Shown: positions 54,579-63,330 of the stretch, piece after piece
How positions within the stretch are numbered: position 1 is the stretch's first letter
How the letters are laid out: each line of letters starts with the position of its first letter
Assembly: GCA_963826515.1 (NCBI GenBank)
Contig: CAWGXI010000012.1
Coordinates: forward strand, 1,054,001 to 1,118,000
Length of the DNA: 64,000 bases
Reading direction: 5' to 3'
DNA from: DATFVJ01 sp963826515
Lineage (GTDB): Bacteria > Actinomycetota > Actinomycetes > Streptosporangiales > Streptosporangiaceae
The notes under the pieces: generated by a model
Databases searched by the model: none
What the model was told of the DNA's origin: nothing
The model's input: the letters and a program-made list of their open reading frames with translations, nothing else
Position numbers and translations under genes: made by a program

Positions 54579-55583
54579 ATGATCGAAGTTCGTAACCTCA
54601 GCAAGAGTTACGGGAGCAAGCTCGCAGTAAACGGCCTGACTTTCACGGTCTCACCAGGGAAGGTGACCGGATTTCTGGGCCCGAACGGCGCAGGCAAGAC
54701 GACAACAATGCGCCTGCTGCTCGGCCTTGCCGAACCCGACAGTGGTACGGCCACGATCGGCGGTGTGCGGTACCGCGATCTGAGCATGCCGCTGCGCACG
54801 GTCGGCGCGCTGCTCGAGGCGAAGGCCGTGCATAGCGGCCGCAGTGCGGGCAATCACCTGCGCTGCCTGGCGGAGACGCAGGGCTTACCGCGCCGGCGCG
54901 TCGACGAGGTCATCGGCCTGGTCGGGCTCGAAGGGGTGGCAGGCAAGCGGGCAGGCGGCTTTTCACTCGGCATGGCCCAGCGGCTCGGCATCGCCGCCGC
55001 GCTGCTCGGCGATCCCAGGGTGCTCGTCCTCGACGAACCGGTCAACGGGCTCGACCCCGAGGGCATCGTGTGGATCAGGAACCTGATGAAGCGGCTTGCC
55101 GCCGAGGCCCGCACGGTCTTCGTCTCCAGCCACCTGATGAACGAGATGGCGGTCACCGCGGACCACCTGATCGTGATCGGCCGCGGTGGCCTGCTCGCCA
55201 ACTGCTCGACCGCGGAGTTCATCGATCGCCACGCGGAGAGCGAGGTTCTGGTGAAGACGCCTGATGTGGCCTATCTATCCGACCTGATCGCCGCCGACGA
55301 CGGCTCGGCGCGGCCGGCTGGTGAAGACACGCTGATCGTGACGGGCGTGCCGGCGCCCCGGATCGGCGAACTTGCGGCCTGGGCCCGGATCGTCGTGTAC
55401 GAGCTCACCCCGCAACGCGCCTCGCTCGAAGAGGCGTTCATGCAGATGACCCGCGACAGCGTGGAATATGGCGATCCCGCAATGACCCGCGACATGGCTG
55501 GCGGCGACATGGCTGGCGGCAACGCGACTGGCCGCGCGGCCGGGCGCCCATTCGACGACGATCGCATCGGGAGCGCATCATGA
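54579..55583 (+). CDS. ABC transporter ATP-binding protein (DrrA/CcmA-like exporter)
   Basis: 334 aa from ATG 54579. Walker A LGPNGAGKTTTMRLLLGL, Q-loop region, a signature modified to FSLGMAQRLGIAAALLGDPR, Walker B VLVLDEPVNGLDPEGI and the switch His in VFVSSHLMNEMA. The C-terminal 100 residues form the regulatory extension seen in drug/antibiotic exporters and end in a Met/Gly-rich tail (MAGGDMAGGNATGRAAG). The stop overlaps the permease start (ATGA). Substrate unknown. Confidence 0.92.
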   Translation: MIEVRNLSKSYGSKLAVNGLTFTVSPGKVTGFLGPNGAGKTTTMRLLLGLAEPDSGTATIGGVRYRDLSMPLRTVGALLEAKAVHSGRSAGNHLRCLAETQGLPRRRVDEVIGLVGLEGVAGKRAGGFSLGMAQRLGIAAALLGDPRVLVLDEPVNGLDPEGIVWIRNLMKRLAAEARTVFVSSHLMNEMAVTADHLIVIGRGGLLANCSTAEFIDRHAESEVLVKTPDVAYLSDLIAADDGSARPAGEDTLIVTGVPAPRIGELAAWARIVVYELTPQRASLEEAFMQMTRDSVEYGDPAMTRDMAGGDMAGGNATGRAAGRPFDDDRIGSAS

Positions 55584-56407
55584 CCACTGCGACAATCACC
55601 AGCGTCGCCGCGGGCCGGGCGCGGCGCGGCCGATTCAGCGACCTGCTCCGTGCGGAATGGACGAAGATCCGTTCCGTGCGCTCGACCGCTTGGTCGCTTG
55701 CCATCCTGCTGGTGGCTGCCATCGGCCTCAACACCCTGGTGGTAGGGGTGGCGATCGCCAACTGGAGCACCACGAGCGCAGCTACCAAGCAGAGTTACGC
55801 GGCCGATCCGACCGGATTCCTCGCCGCGGCGATGAACTTCGCCCAGATCCCGCTCTGCGTGCTCGGCGTGCTCGTGATCGCCAGCGAGTACTCGACCGGG
55901 ATGATCAGGTCGAGCGTGCTCGCCGTGCCACGCCGGACGCCAATGCTCGCGGCCAAGGCAGTGGTGTTCGGCGCGATCACGTTCGTCATCGGCGAGGTGA
56001 TCGCCTTCACCTCGTTCCTCATCGCCCAGGCGATCATCGGCCGCCACCTCCCCGGGTCGCTCAGTGACCCGGCCACCTTCCGCGCGGTCTTCGGCGTGGG
56101 CGCCTACCTGACCGTGCTCGGCCTTTTCGCCCTCGCGGTCGGCGCGCTGGTCCGGCACACTGGCGCCGCCATCACGGCGGTCGTCGGGTTCGTGGTGCTG
56201 CTCGCCAGCCTCGCGCAACTGCTGCCAGGCAGCGTGGGCGAGCATGTCGCGGCGTACCTGCCGGCCAACGCCGGCTTGTTGATCACGCATGCTCATCAGG
56301 AGTCCGGTGACCTGCTCACACCCTGGCAAGGCTTCGGCGTGTTGTGCCTGTGGACCGCGGTACTGCTAGGCGCCGCCGCGTACATACTCAACAGGCGCGA
56401 CGTCTGA
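55580..56407 (+). CDS. ABC-2-type transporter permease
   Basis: 275 aa. A cytosolic start with LLRAEWTKIRSVRSTAWSLA, six TM segments, ASEYSTGMIRSSVLAVPRRT between TM2 and TM3 (typical of ABC-2 permeases) and a terminal YILNRRDV tail. Forms a homodimer with the preceding ATPase. The histidine kinase begins 10 bp later, so one operon of exporter plus two-component system is likely. Confidence 0.92.
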   Translation: MTTATITSVAAGRARRGRFSDLLRAEWTKIRSVRSTAWSLAILLVAAIGLNTLVVGVAIANWSTTSAATKQSYAADPTGFLAAAMNFAQIPLCVLGVLVIASEYSTGMIRSSVLAVPRRTPMLAAKAVVFGAITFVIGEVIAFTSFLIAQAIIGRHLPGSLSDPATFRAVFGVGAYLTVLGLFALAVGALVRHTGAAITAVVGFVVLLASLAQLLPGSVGEHVAAYLPANAGLLITHAHQESGDLLTPWQGFGVLCLWTAVLLGAAAYILNRRDV

Positions 56408-56417
56408 GGGCGCGGTC

Positions 56418-57689
56418 ATGACGGACAATGATTGGATGAGCGGCGTGGTGACGACGACCCGCGCGGCCGACCGCGGGCTGACCGAGCGCCCCGCCCGCCG
56501 CCTCACGCGCGAACCATTCACCCGGCGGTCCTGGGCCGAATTTCTCTACGCGATCATCGCACTGCCGCTGGGAATCGTCGGCTTCGTCTTCACGATTGCC
56601 TCGCTGTTCGTCGGCGCGTTTCTCGCGATCACCTTCTTCGGCCTGCCGCTGATCGCGGCGTCGTCGCGGGGCGCGCGTGCGCTTGGGCGGGTCAACCGCA
56701 ACCTGGCATACCGGCTCCTCGGGCTGCGGGTACCCGCACCGGCCGCGTTCAGCCCGAGGCCGGGATTCTTTGGCTGGCTCCAGTCCGGGCTCACCGATCG
56801 CGTCGCCTGGCGAGCGCGCGCGTACCTGCTCCTGAAGCTGCCAATGGGCTTCGTGAGCGCTGGCGTTGCCATCTACCTCAGGGTGGTCGCGGTCATCTTC
56901 GTGCTTGGGCCGCTGCTGGGGCGGGCAAGCCTGCTCCACCTCCCGCAGGGTGTCGTGATCTGGCTGATCGCGCCGTGGGCGCTGCGGGCCGTTCTGCAGC
57001 TTGACCAGCTGCTCATCCGCGGCCTGCTCGGCCCGACCTCGCTATCGCAGCGGGTGGAGGACCTGGAACGCATGCGCGCGGACGCCGTCGACGACGCGGC
57101 GGCGCGACTGCGCCGGATCGAACGCGACCTGCATGACGGCACCCAGGCCGAACTGGTCGCGCTCGCCATGAAGCTGGGGCTGGCCAAGGAGAAACTCGAT
57201 GCGGGCAGCCAAGCCGACGTCGAGCGTGCCCGCGAGCTCATCGACACCGCGCATCGCACGGCGAAGGAGGCAATTGGCGAACTGCGCGATCTCGCCCGCG
57301 GTATCCACCCGCCCGCCCTGGACTCGGGCCTCCAGCCCGCTCTAAGCACCCTCGCCGCACGCAGCGCGGTGCCGGTCGACCTTCTCGTCGACGTCGGTCA
57401 GCGGCCGTCGCCCGCGATCGAGACGATCGCCTACTTCTGCGCCGCCGAACTGCTCACCAATGTGGCCAAGCACAGCCTGGCGCGGCACGTCACGCTCGAG
57501 GCGGTCCACGTCGATGGCCTGCTGCGGGTACGCGTCACCGATGACGGCGTGGGCGGCGCGTGCGCCGACATCGGCCGTGGTCTGGCCGGTCTCGGGAGCA
57601 GGGTGCGAACGGTCAACGGCCGGCTCGACATCATCAGCCCGCGCGGAGGCCCTACGGTGGTGACGGCCGAACTGCCTTCCCACGCCTAG
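56418..57689 (+). CDS. sensor histidine kinase, NarL/DesK type
   Basis: 423 aa. Four TM helices within a sensor domain (LYAIIALPLGIVGFVFTIAS, ITFFGLPLIAASSRGARALG, then two more to LLIRGLLGPTSL). HisKA_3 with the phospho-acceptor His in IERDLHDGTQAELVALAMKL, and an HATPase_c domain (ELLTNVAKHSLARHVTLEAV, VTDDGVGGACADIGRGLAGL). Probably senses a substrate or inhibitor of the adjacent ABC exporter. Its partner regulator lies 1.6 kb downstream beyond an insertion; a second copy of its last 14 codons precedes that regulator. Confidence 0.92.
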   Translation: MTDNDWMSGVVTTTRAADRGLTERPARRLTREPFTRRSWAEFLYAIIALPLGIVGFVFTIASLFVGAFLAITFFGLPLIAASSRGARALGRVNRNLAYRLLGLRVPAPAAFSPRPGFFGWLQSGLTDRVAWRARAYLLLKLPMGFVSAGVAIYLRVVAVIFVLGPLLGRASLLHLPQGVVIWLIAPWALRAVLQLDQLLIRGLLGPTSLSQRVEDLERMRADAVDDAAARLRRIERDLHDGTQAELVALAMKLGLAKEKLDAGSQADVERARELIDTAHRTAKEAIGELRDLARGIHPPALDSGLQPALSTLAARSAVPVDLLVDVGQRPSPAIETIAYFCAAELLTNVAKHSLARHVTLEAVHVDGLLRVRVTDDGVGGACADIGRGLAGLGSRVRTVNGRLDIISPRGGPTVVTAELPSHA

Positions 57690-57846
57690 CTAGTGAGCGC
57701 GCCTGGTAGGCGCACCGCCCAGGGGCAGCTCTGGATCTTGGGCCCGTTCCGGAGCTTAGGCCCCGCAGGAGCGGCCCGGTGGCTCGCACTAGCCGTAACA
57801 CGCGCCACCACTTGACGCGATCTTCAAGATCCTGCGGGAAAGATAA
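57690..57846. other. left flank of inserted toxin-immunity segment
   Basis: Short non-coding stretch after the kinase stop; composition changes to AT-richer near 57780. Confidence 0.35.
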
Positions 57847-58134
57847 CTACCTCGGCCTAGACCACATGACTGAATCACCAGACCTCACTGAAGCAGGCAC
57901 GAACGGCCCTTCCGACCGCACGATCAAATACCGCGCGTTATCGAATACGATACGCATAGCACCATTCTTGAATCCCACTGCCGACAAGATCCGGGCACCA
58001 ACAGAACCCTCAACTTCGTCCCGGTCGGCCTGCGCCAAAGTTTTCAAACCCGCCCGCCGGACCGTGCTAGGCCCATCGGCGAATACGGCACTATATCCGA
58101 CCGATATCTCACCCAACGGGTCCAGTTGGAAACT
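57847..58134 (-). pseudogene. immunity-protein-like fragment
   Basis: The minus frame reads QVSFQLDPLGEISVGYSAVF, ADGPSTVRRAGLKTLAQADR and GFKNGAMRIVFDNARYLIVR, ending VMWSRPR. The pattern (strand, spaced charged segment, (M/T)RIVFDNxxxLxV, then xVPSxxxR-like) resembles DUF6188-type immunity proteins of actinobacterial polymorphic toxins. The first residues appear to be missing: the preceding frame is the toxin. GC is well below the genome average. Confidence 0.5.
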
Positions 58135-58811
58135 GACCTGCTCACCCTACAGAAGCCTGTAGCAAGCCCGGCCACGGAGGCTGCGGTGAGCTCCGCACCG
58201 CCCGTTAAGGCGCCAACGCCAGTCCCATCCATGGCGATTCCGACCCCGAGACCTGCCGCGCTGACGCCCGTGAGCGCAAGGCCCCCGGCCAGTTTGCCCA
58301 CGTCGCCCGGATCGTGGACGGCCGCGTCGTCGACCGAGGCCAGGAAGTTGACCGTATCGGCGCCAGCAGTTTCCGCTCCGTGAAGGACGTCGTGCTCGGC
58401 TTGCCCCAAGAAGTGGCTGACGGCGCCCCCACCGGCTCCAGCTGATCGCGGGACCAGGCTGGGCTACGGTGGCGCGCCGCCGGTTGCCGCGGCAACGGCG
58501 GGGGCGCTGGGGTTTTGGGCCGTGATGCCGGCGGTCACGCCGGTGATCGCCCCGCCCATGCTGCCCTCGCTGCCCGCGCGGATGATGTTTGCGACGGCGG
58601 TCTGCGCGGACTTTTCCAGGCTGGCCAGCGCCTGCAGCGCCTGGTCCATCGAAAGGCTCAGCGGCGGCCACTGCTGGGAGCGGAACCGGGCCGCCGCCGG
58701 CCCGTCCCACACCGCGTGGCGGCACAGCGCCTGGCCCTGCTGCTTCAGCGCCGCCAGCTGCGCTCGCAGACTGCCGTCGAGGAGCCTGTTCATCTGCTCG
58801 GGCACCATCAT
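58134..58811 (-). pseudogene. WXG100/polymorphic-toxin N-terminal region, interrupted
   Basis: MMVPEQMNRLLDGSLRAQLA is followed by LCRHAVWDGPAAARFRSQQW, the W-x-G hairpin, and a second helix (MDQALQALASLEKSAQTAVA). After GGAPP a TAG at 58464 interrupts the frame, which continues PSLVPRSAGAGGGAVSHFLG, QAEHDVLHGAETAGADTVNF and DVGKLAGGLALTGVSAAGLG, a typical pre-toxin linker. No toxin domain follows: the reading frame meets the immunity-like sequence near 58134. Type VII-secreted toxin remnant. Confidence 0.6.
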
Positions 58812-59265
58812 GCCTCACAGCCATGCTGTGACGGCAGGCCGCGGCGAAGCCTTTAGCACCTCAGGATTCGTTTGGAGGGCTGGTCGGATTCCAGTACGTG
58901 GTGGCGTAGGCAGCGGCGATGTTGATGATGGGGGGCCGCGCCTGGCTTGAGCTCTAGGGACTTCTGGCCATGTGGACACAGCCAGCCGGCTGCGACCGCC
59001 AGCACGGCGTCGCGACTTGTCTCCTTCTCTGACCAGGATGCCGGAGGCAGGCCACGACGGCGAGGACGGCCACGACCGTCCCGCTGACCAGTATGGCCAG
59101 GACGAGGCCGTCTTGCGGCGGTTACACCCTCACTGCGCAGATGGTGTCACTCACCAGCCCGGGTGAACCATCGCTGGCCCGCTGGCCCTGCCGGCCAATG
59201 TTTTGGCTACCGTTGGCGCCGTGTACACACGCCACTGCCACTGCGATCTGATAGTCGGGAAATCC
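58812..59265. other. right flank of inserted toxin-immunity segment
   Basis: About 450 bp with no gene recognised. Confidence 0.4.
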
Positions 59266-59310
59266 GGTCCGATTGTCGTGACAGCTGACCTGCCTTCCCA
59301 CGCCTGGTGA
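59266..59310 (+). pseudogene. duplicate 3' end of the histidine kinase
   Basis: Codes GPIVVTADLPSHAW and TGA, versus GPTVVTAELPSHA and TAG at 57650-57689. It sits 16 bp before the response-regulator start, which is where the kinase gene should end. Confidence 0.75.
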
Positions 59311-59326
59311 CCCTGAAAGCAGGCAC

Positions 59327-59980
59327 ATGCGCATCGCGATCGCCGAGGACGCCGCCGTGCTCCGCGCCGGGCTGGCCGAGTTGCTCGTGGATCGGGGGCA
59401 CGACGTGGTGGCCGCGGTCAGCGACGCCGACGCACTGCTTGCCGCCGTCGCGGCGCACCGGCCCGACATCGCCGTGGTGGACGTGCGGATGCCGCCGACC
59501 CATACCGACGAGGGCCTGCGCGCGGCCGTGGCCCTGCGCCGTGACCACCCTGGGCTCGCCGTGCTGGTGTTCTCCCAGTACGTCGAGACGAGCTACGCGG
59601 CCAAGCTGCTGAGCCCGCGTTCGCCCGCTACCGCGGGCGTCGGGTATCTGCTGAAGGACCGGGTCGCGGACGTGGCGGAGTTCATGGACGCGCTCGAGCG
59701 TGTCGCCATGGGTGGCACCGCGCTCGATCCCGAGGTGGTCAGGCAACTGCTCGGCGCGAGTTCACGTGCGAGCGCGATCGCCGCCCTCACCCTGCGGGAG
59801 CACGCGGTGCTCGCGCTGATGGCCGAGGGCCGCTCCAACGGTGCCATCGCCGACCGGCTCGTCATCACGGAACGGGCAGTGGAGAAGCACGTCGGCAACA
59901 TCTTCATCAAGTTCGACCTGCCGCCCTCCGACGCCGACCACCGCAGGGTTCTCGCCGTCCTGCGCTACCTCGGGCCATGA
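59327..59980 (+). CDS. response regulator, NarL/LuxR type
   Basis: 217 aa. Receiver domain: MRIAIAEDAAVLRAGLAELL (acidic pair), DIAVVDVRMPP with phospho-acceptor Asp near residue 53, VLVFSQYVETSYAAKL and GYLLKDRVADVAEF with the conserved Lys. C-terminal helix-turn-helix: LTLREHAVLALMAEGRSNGA, IADRLVITERAVEKHVGNIF. Presumed partner of the kinase at 56418, originally in the same operon. The final 20 codons and stop are tandemly duplicated downstream. Confidence 0.92.
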   Translation: MRIAIAEDAAVLRAGLAELLVDRGHDVVAAVSDADALLAAVAAHRPDIAVVDVRMPPTHTDEGLRAAVALRRDHPGLAVLVFSQYVETSYAAKLLSPRSPATAGVGYLLKDRVADVAEFMDALERVAMGGTALDPEVVRQLLGASSRASAIAALTLREHAVLALMAEGRSNGAIADRLVITERAVEKHVGNIFIKFDLPPSDADHRRVLAVLRYLGP

Positions 59981-60091
59981 GCCGCGGGGCCGGCATCAGA
60001 ATTCGACCTGCCGCCCTCCGACGCGGACCACCGCGGGGTTCTCGCCGTCCTGCGCTATCTCGGGCCATGAGCCGCAGGGCCGGCATCAGAA
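59912..60091 (+). repeat. tandem 90-bp duplication of the response-regulator 3' end
   Basis: 59912-60001 and 60002-60091 are the same 90-bp unit with about five differences. The first copy holds the real C-terminus and stop; the second copy is untranslated. Confidence 0.9.
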
Positions 60092-60158
60092 ACGGCAATG
60101 GGCAGCTTCGTCACGATCATGATCACTCGGGCGGCCGGTCCGGTCGTCCCTGTCATGG

Positions 60159-60365
60159 TCATGCCAGCAGCGCAACGGGATCGCGACGGTCGCCGGACCG
60201 GCCGCGAAAGCCCGGATGTTTTCGCTGTTGCCGCTGGCACCTAGTGACCCGCTTAGTTAGCGTGCGCATCGGCAAGCCGCCGGCTGCGAAGGCGGGCGTC
60301 GCCATCGCCATCGCCATCGCCGCCGCGACAACGACAAGCATGCTCGCCGCATAATTCTTTCGCAT
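60159..60365 (-). CDS. small secreted peptide
   Basis: 68 aa from ATG 60365. MRKNYAASMLVVVAAAMAMA is followed by MATPAFA, a clear signal peptide with an AFA cleavage site, then a basic 40-residue mature part (PMRTLTKRVTRCQRQQRKHP, GFRGRSGDRRDPVALLA). No family recognised. The region upstream (60366-60530) is AT-rich and probably contains the promoter. The mature part could be out of frame from its original form. Confidence 0.45.
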   Translation of the reverse strand: MRKNYAASMLVVVAAAMAMAMATPAFAAGGLPMRTLTKRVTRCQRQQRKHPGFRGRSGDRRDPVALLA

Positions 60366-60571
60366 ACCTTCACCATCCAATTAATGCGGCACCTTCGAGT
60401 TGATATCTCCCGAATGGATTGAAATACCGTCTTTACTCTAGAATGCCTTGAAGGTGTCCGCCAAGCAAATGGCAGAAGCAGCATACCGCACCAATTCATC
60501 AACCAGCTAAGCAGACTATTGAACTTAGCGAAATGAAGCGCCGTAACGACCAGGTGCCCATTTTCAGGCGA
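60366..60571 (-). promoter_or_regulatory. AT-rich promoter region of the secreted peptide
   Basis: The lowest-GC stretch in this part of the window, with no gene. GTAAAGACGG and similar -35/-10-like words occur on the minus strand but cannot be assigned. Confidence 0.3.
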
Positions 60572-61969
60572 TCAGGCGGTCAAGTGCGCGGTGTCGTTGA
60601 GCGAGCGAACGACCGCTGGACCACCGGAGTACCAGTCGACCTCGCACAGGCTGGCGACATCCAGGTGCATACGGTAAAGCGCCTCGATGGGAGCGAGCAG
60701 CGCGCGGCGGACGAGCGTCTTGATCGGCGTGACGTGGCTGACCACGAGCACCGTCGCGCCCGCGTACCGGGCGAGCATCCGATCAAGAGCGGCCATGACC
60801 CTGCGGTCGACCGCGGTGAAGCTCTCACCGCCTGGCGGTGCGGTGTCGGGGTCGGCGAGCCACGCCGCCATCTCGGCCGGCCACTTCTGCTCCACCTCGG
60901 CGAACGTCAGCCCCTCCCAGGCACCGAAGTCGGTCTCCCTGAAATCCGCCTCCACCCGCAATGGCGCCCCTGTCGCGCGGGCCGCCTCCTCCGCGGTCCG
61001 CCGCGCCCTGAGCAACGGCGATGTGACGATCGCCCCGATCGCCGCGTCATCGCCGCGTCGGGCGAGCCGCTGCGCGGCGGCCTTGGCCTGGCGCGCGCCA
61101 AGCTCCGTCAGGTCGATGTCCCCGCTTCCCGCGAACCGCCGCTCGGCCGACAGCGGGGTCTGCCCGTGCCTGAGCAGCACGGTGCTGACCGGCGGCTCGC
61201 TGCGCGTGCTGTGAGTCCCCCAGCGTGCCGCGCTCCCGGCAGTGACGCGCCCTTCCCCGGGCCGGTCCGCGCCTGCCCGGTCCGCGCCTGCCCGGTCCGC
61301 GCCTGCCCGCTCCGCGCCTGCCCGGTCCGCGCCTGCCCGGTCCGCCCCTGCCCGGTCCGCCCCGCCCCGCTCGGCCACCTGACCCGAGGCTGGCAGCTCC
61401 GGCTCGCCGAGGGTCAGCTGCGCCGATGCATCCGGCCGGGCAGATTCGCCGGCGGCCCCGGGGGGCTGCCCCGTGGGGGCGCCACTTGGCCGCTTCGCCG
61501 CGCCACGCGGCAGCCGTTCAGAACCGTCCATCGCGTCATTTGCCAGCTTGTCCGCACGGCGGTTGCGGTCGCGCGGTACCCACACGTACGAAACCCGCCG
61601 CAGCGCACTCGCGGCTTCGCGGGCGGCGCGTGCCAGCGGCTGCAGGTCCGGATGCTTGATCTGCCAGCGGCCCGACATCTGCTCGACAACCAGCTTGGAG
61701 TCCATCCGGGCCTCGACCGCCGCGCCCGGCGCGACCCGCGCCGCCTCCCGCAGGCCGGCGATCAGCCCGCGGTACTCGGCCACGTTGTTGGTCGCGTGCC
61801 CGATTGCCTCCCCGACCTCGGCGAGCACCTCTCCGGTCTCGGCGTCCGCGACCAGCGCGCCGTAACCGGCCCGGCCGGGGTTGCCGCGCGAACCGCCGTC
61901 GGCCTCGACGATGAGGCTCCTGCTCCCGTGGGGATCGGCGGCAGCACCCGGCCGCTGCGCCGCTGTCAC
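60572..61969 (-). CDS. bifunctional RNase HI / histidine (acid) phosphatase
   Basis: 465 aa from GTG 61969, which overlaps the upstream stop (GTGA). RNase HI domain: IVEADGGSRGNPGRAGYGAL (first Asp), NNVAEYRGLIAGL (Glu), EARMDSKLVVEQMSG (Asp) and DRNRRADKLANDAMD (last Asp). After a variable linker of seven ADRAG repeats comes the histidine-phosphatase domain: STVLLRHGQTPLSAERRFAG with catalytic RHG, TSPLLRARRTAE and VLVVSHVTPIKTLV. The same fusion in mycobacteria (Rv2228c) degrades RNA-DNA hybrids and has CobC-like alpha-ribazole phosphatase activity. Confidence 0.95.
   Translation of the reverse strand: MTAAQRPGAAADPHGSRSLIVEADGGSRGNPGRAGYGALVADAETGEVLAEVGEAIGHATNNVAEYRGLIAGLREAARVAPGAAVEARMDSKLVVEQMSGRWQIKHPDLQPLARAAREAASALRRVSYVWVPRDRNRRADKLANDAMDGSERLPRGAAKRPSGAPTGQPPGAAGESARPDASAQLTLGEPELPASGQVAERGGADRAGADRAGADRAGAERAGADRAGADRAGADRPGEGRVTAGSAARWGTHSTRSEPPVSTVLLRHGQTPLSAERRFAGSGDIDLTELGARQAKAAAQRLARRGDDAAIGAIVTSPLLRARRTAEEAARATGAPLRVEADFRETDFGAWEGLTFAEVEQKWPAEMAAWLADPDTAPPGGESFTAVDRRVMAALDRMLARYAGATVLVVSHVTPIKTLVRRALLAPIEALYRMHLDVASLCEVDWYSGGPAVVRSLNDTAHLTA
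61259..61374 (-). repeat. 15-bp in-frame repeat in the RNase H/phosphatase linker (ADRAG x7)
   Basis: Seven to eight 15-bp units CCCGGTCCGCGCCTG (plus strand), one variant giving AERAG. Frame is preserved throughout. Confidence 0.9.
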
Positions 61970-62706
61970 AGCCCGGACTCGGGCGTGCGGACCAGGATGC
62001 GGCGGCACTCCTCGCAGCGCAGGACCTCATCGGGATCGGCCGCGCGAATGCGGTTCAGGTCAACGGTGCCAAGCGCCAGGTGACATCCTTCGCACCGGCC
62101 GCGGCGCAGCGCCGCCGCGCCCACGCCGTGCTGATCGCGCAGCTTCTCGTACAGCACGAGCACGTCCGCCGGTACTCCGGCGGCGATGCCCTCGCGGCGC
62201 TCACCCAGTTCGCCCGCCCGCGCGGCGATGTCGGCAAGCGCCGCGTCGCGCCGCGCCGCGGCGTCGTCATGCTCACCGCTCAGCCGCGCTTGTTCGGCGG
62301 ACAGCGACGCAAGCCGGTTGTCGACAGCCTCCCGGCGCTCCATGACGTCAAGCACGATCTCCTCGAGATCAGACTGCCTGCGGTGCAGGGACTCGATCTC
62401 AGACTGGAGGTTCTCCAGCTCACGCGGGGAAGACACGTGGCCCGCGTCGAGGCGCTTACGGTCGCGGTCGACCCTGGCCCTTACCTGGTCAACGTCACGT
62501 TCCGCCTTGTTCTGCTCCCTGGCCAGGTCACCGATCTCGGTCTCAGCGGTGACGATCCCGTCGCGTAGTTCGGCCGCCCGTGCCTCCAGCTGTTCCACCT
62601 CGGCCAGCTCAGGCAACCCGTGGCGACGATGATCAAGTCGGCCGAGCTCGGCGTCGAGTGCGGCCAATTCAAGCAGGCGCAACTGCTCCTCAGGAGATGC
62701 CTTCAC
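61966..62706 (-). CDS. coiled-coil protein with C4 zinc ribbon (CdsZ/Rv2229c-like)
   Basis: 246 aa from GTG 62706 (VKASPEEQLRLLELAALDAE), matching the usual start of the family; an upstream ATG at 62739 would add a poorly conserved stretch. A long coiled coil (residues 10-190, rich in Glu/Arg/Leu heptads) is followed by the ribbon GRCEGCHLALGTVDLNRI, LRCEECRRIL with two CxxC pairs. A conserved partner of the RNase H/phosphatase gene, translationally coupled to it. Confidence 0.9.
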   Translation of the reverse strand: MKASPEEQLRLLELAALDAELGRLDHRRHGLPELAEVEQLEARAAELRDGIVTAETEIGDLAREQNKAERDVDQVRARVDRDRKRLDAGHVSSPRELENLQSEIESLHRRQSDLEEIVLDVMERREAVDNRLASLSAEQARLSGEHDDAAARRDAALADIAARAGELGERREGIAAGVPADVLVLYEKLRDQHGVGAAALRRGRCEGCHLALGTVDLNRIRAADPDEVLRCEECRRILVRTPESGL

Positions 62707-62803
62707 GCGTCCCAACGTTAGTGCCTGGTTCGAGAACATGCGCTGCCCCCGATCACCTGAATCTTCCCGTGCGCCCGGGCCCATCTGCGGTAGACCTTCC
62801 ACC

Positions 62804-63304
62804 ATGGAGATACCGCAGGTGGGCCGCCCGTACATGCCTGGTTACGGGATCGCGGGCGCGGACGAAGGCAGCGGCCTTCTTCCCTGGTCCTGGGCCGCCG
62901 AGCGGCTCAGCGCAGCGCGCAACTACTGGGTGGCCAGTGTGTGGCCGGACGGCAGGCCACATGTTATGCCCGTCTGGGGTATGTGGGACGACGCCGTGCT
63001 CTGGTTCAGCAGCAGCGTGAAGTCACGCAAGACCCGCAACCTGGTCCGCGACCCGCGTTGCGTGGTCACCACCGAGAACGCCAGCGACCCGGTCGTGATC
63101 GAGGGCACGGCGCGTATCTTCACGCAGCCCGCCGTGTTGCAGCGGGTCATCGACTTGATGAACGCGAAGTACACCACCGATTACCGGCTCAGCTTCCTCG
63201 ATCCTGCGGTGAACGCGACGATCGGGGTGCGCCCGGCCCGGGTGTTCGGCCTGCGGGGCACGGACTTCACCGGGTCACCCACCCGCTGGGTCTTCGAGGA
63301 CTGA
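62804..63304 (+). CDS. pyridoxamine 5'-phosphate oxidase family protein (F420/FMN type)
   Basis: 166 aa from ATG 62804. Split-barrel pattern: LLPWSWAAERLSAARNYWVA, SVWPDGRPHVMPVWGMWDDA, VLWFSSSVKSRKTRNLVRDP and RCVVTTENASDPVVIEGTAR. SxKxRNL and the HVMPVWG strand fit the FMN/F420-binding PPOx superfamily, which reduces or binds diverse small molecules. It is divergent from the zinc-ribbon gene. Confidence 0.85.
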   Translation: MEIPQVGRPYMPGYGIAGADEGSGLLPWSWAAERLSAARNYWVASVWPDGRPHVMPVWGMWDDAVLWFSSSVKSRKTRNLVRDPRCVVTTENASDPVVIEGTARIFTQPAVLQRVIDLMNAKYTTDYRLSFLDPAVNATIGVRPARVFGLRGTDFTGSPTRWVFED

Positions 63305-63330
63305 CCTTGGGCCCTCACCGCGATGAATGA

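Noticed and set aside
54579..57689. Antibiotic biosynthesis cluster suggested by the drug-exporter-like ABC pair with a two-component system
   Set aside because: No biosynthetic genes are nearby; this arrangement is a common resistance or stress module.
15401..58466. In-frame TAG codons at 15401, 34138, 43450 and 58464, as if amber were recoded
   Set aside because: Several intact genes in the window end normally with TAG (for example the LuxR regulator at 29481, the IS1634 transposase and the histidine kinase). The four cases lie in genes with other lesions or at a fusion joint, so mutation is the simpler explanation.
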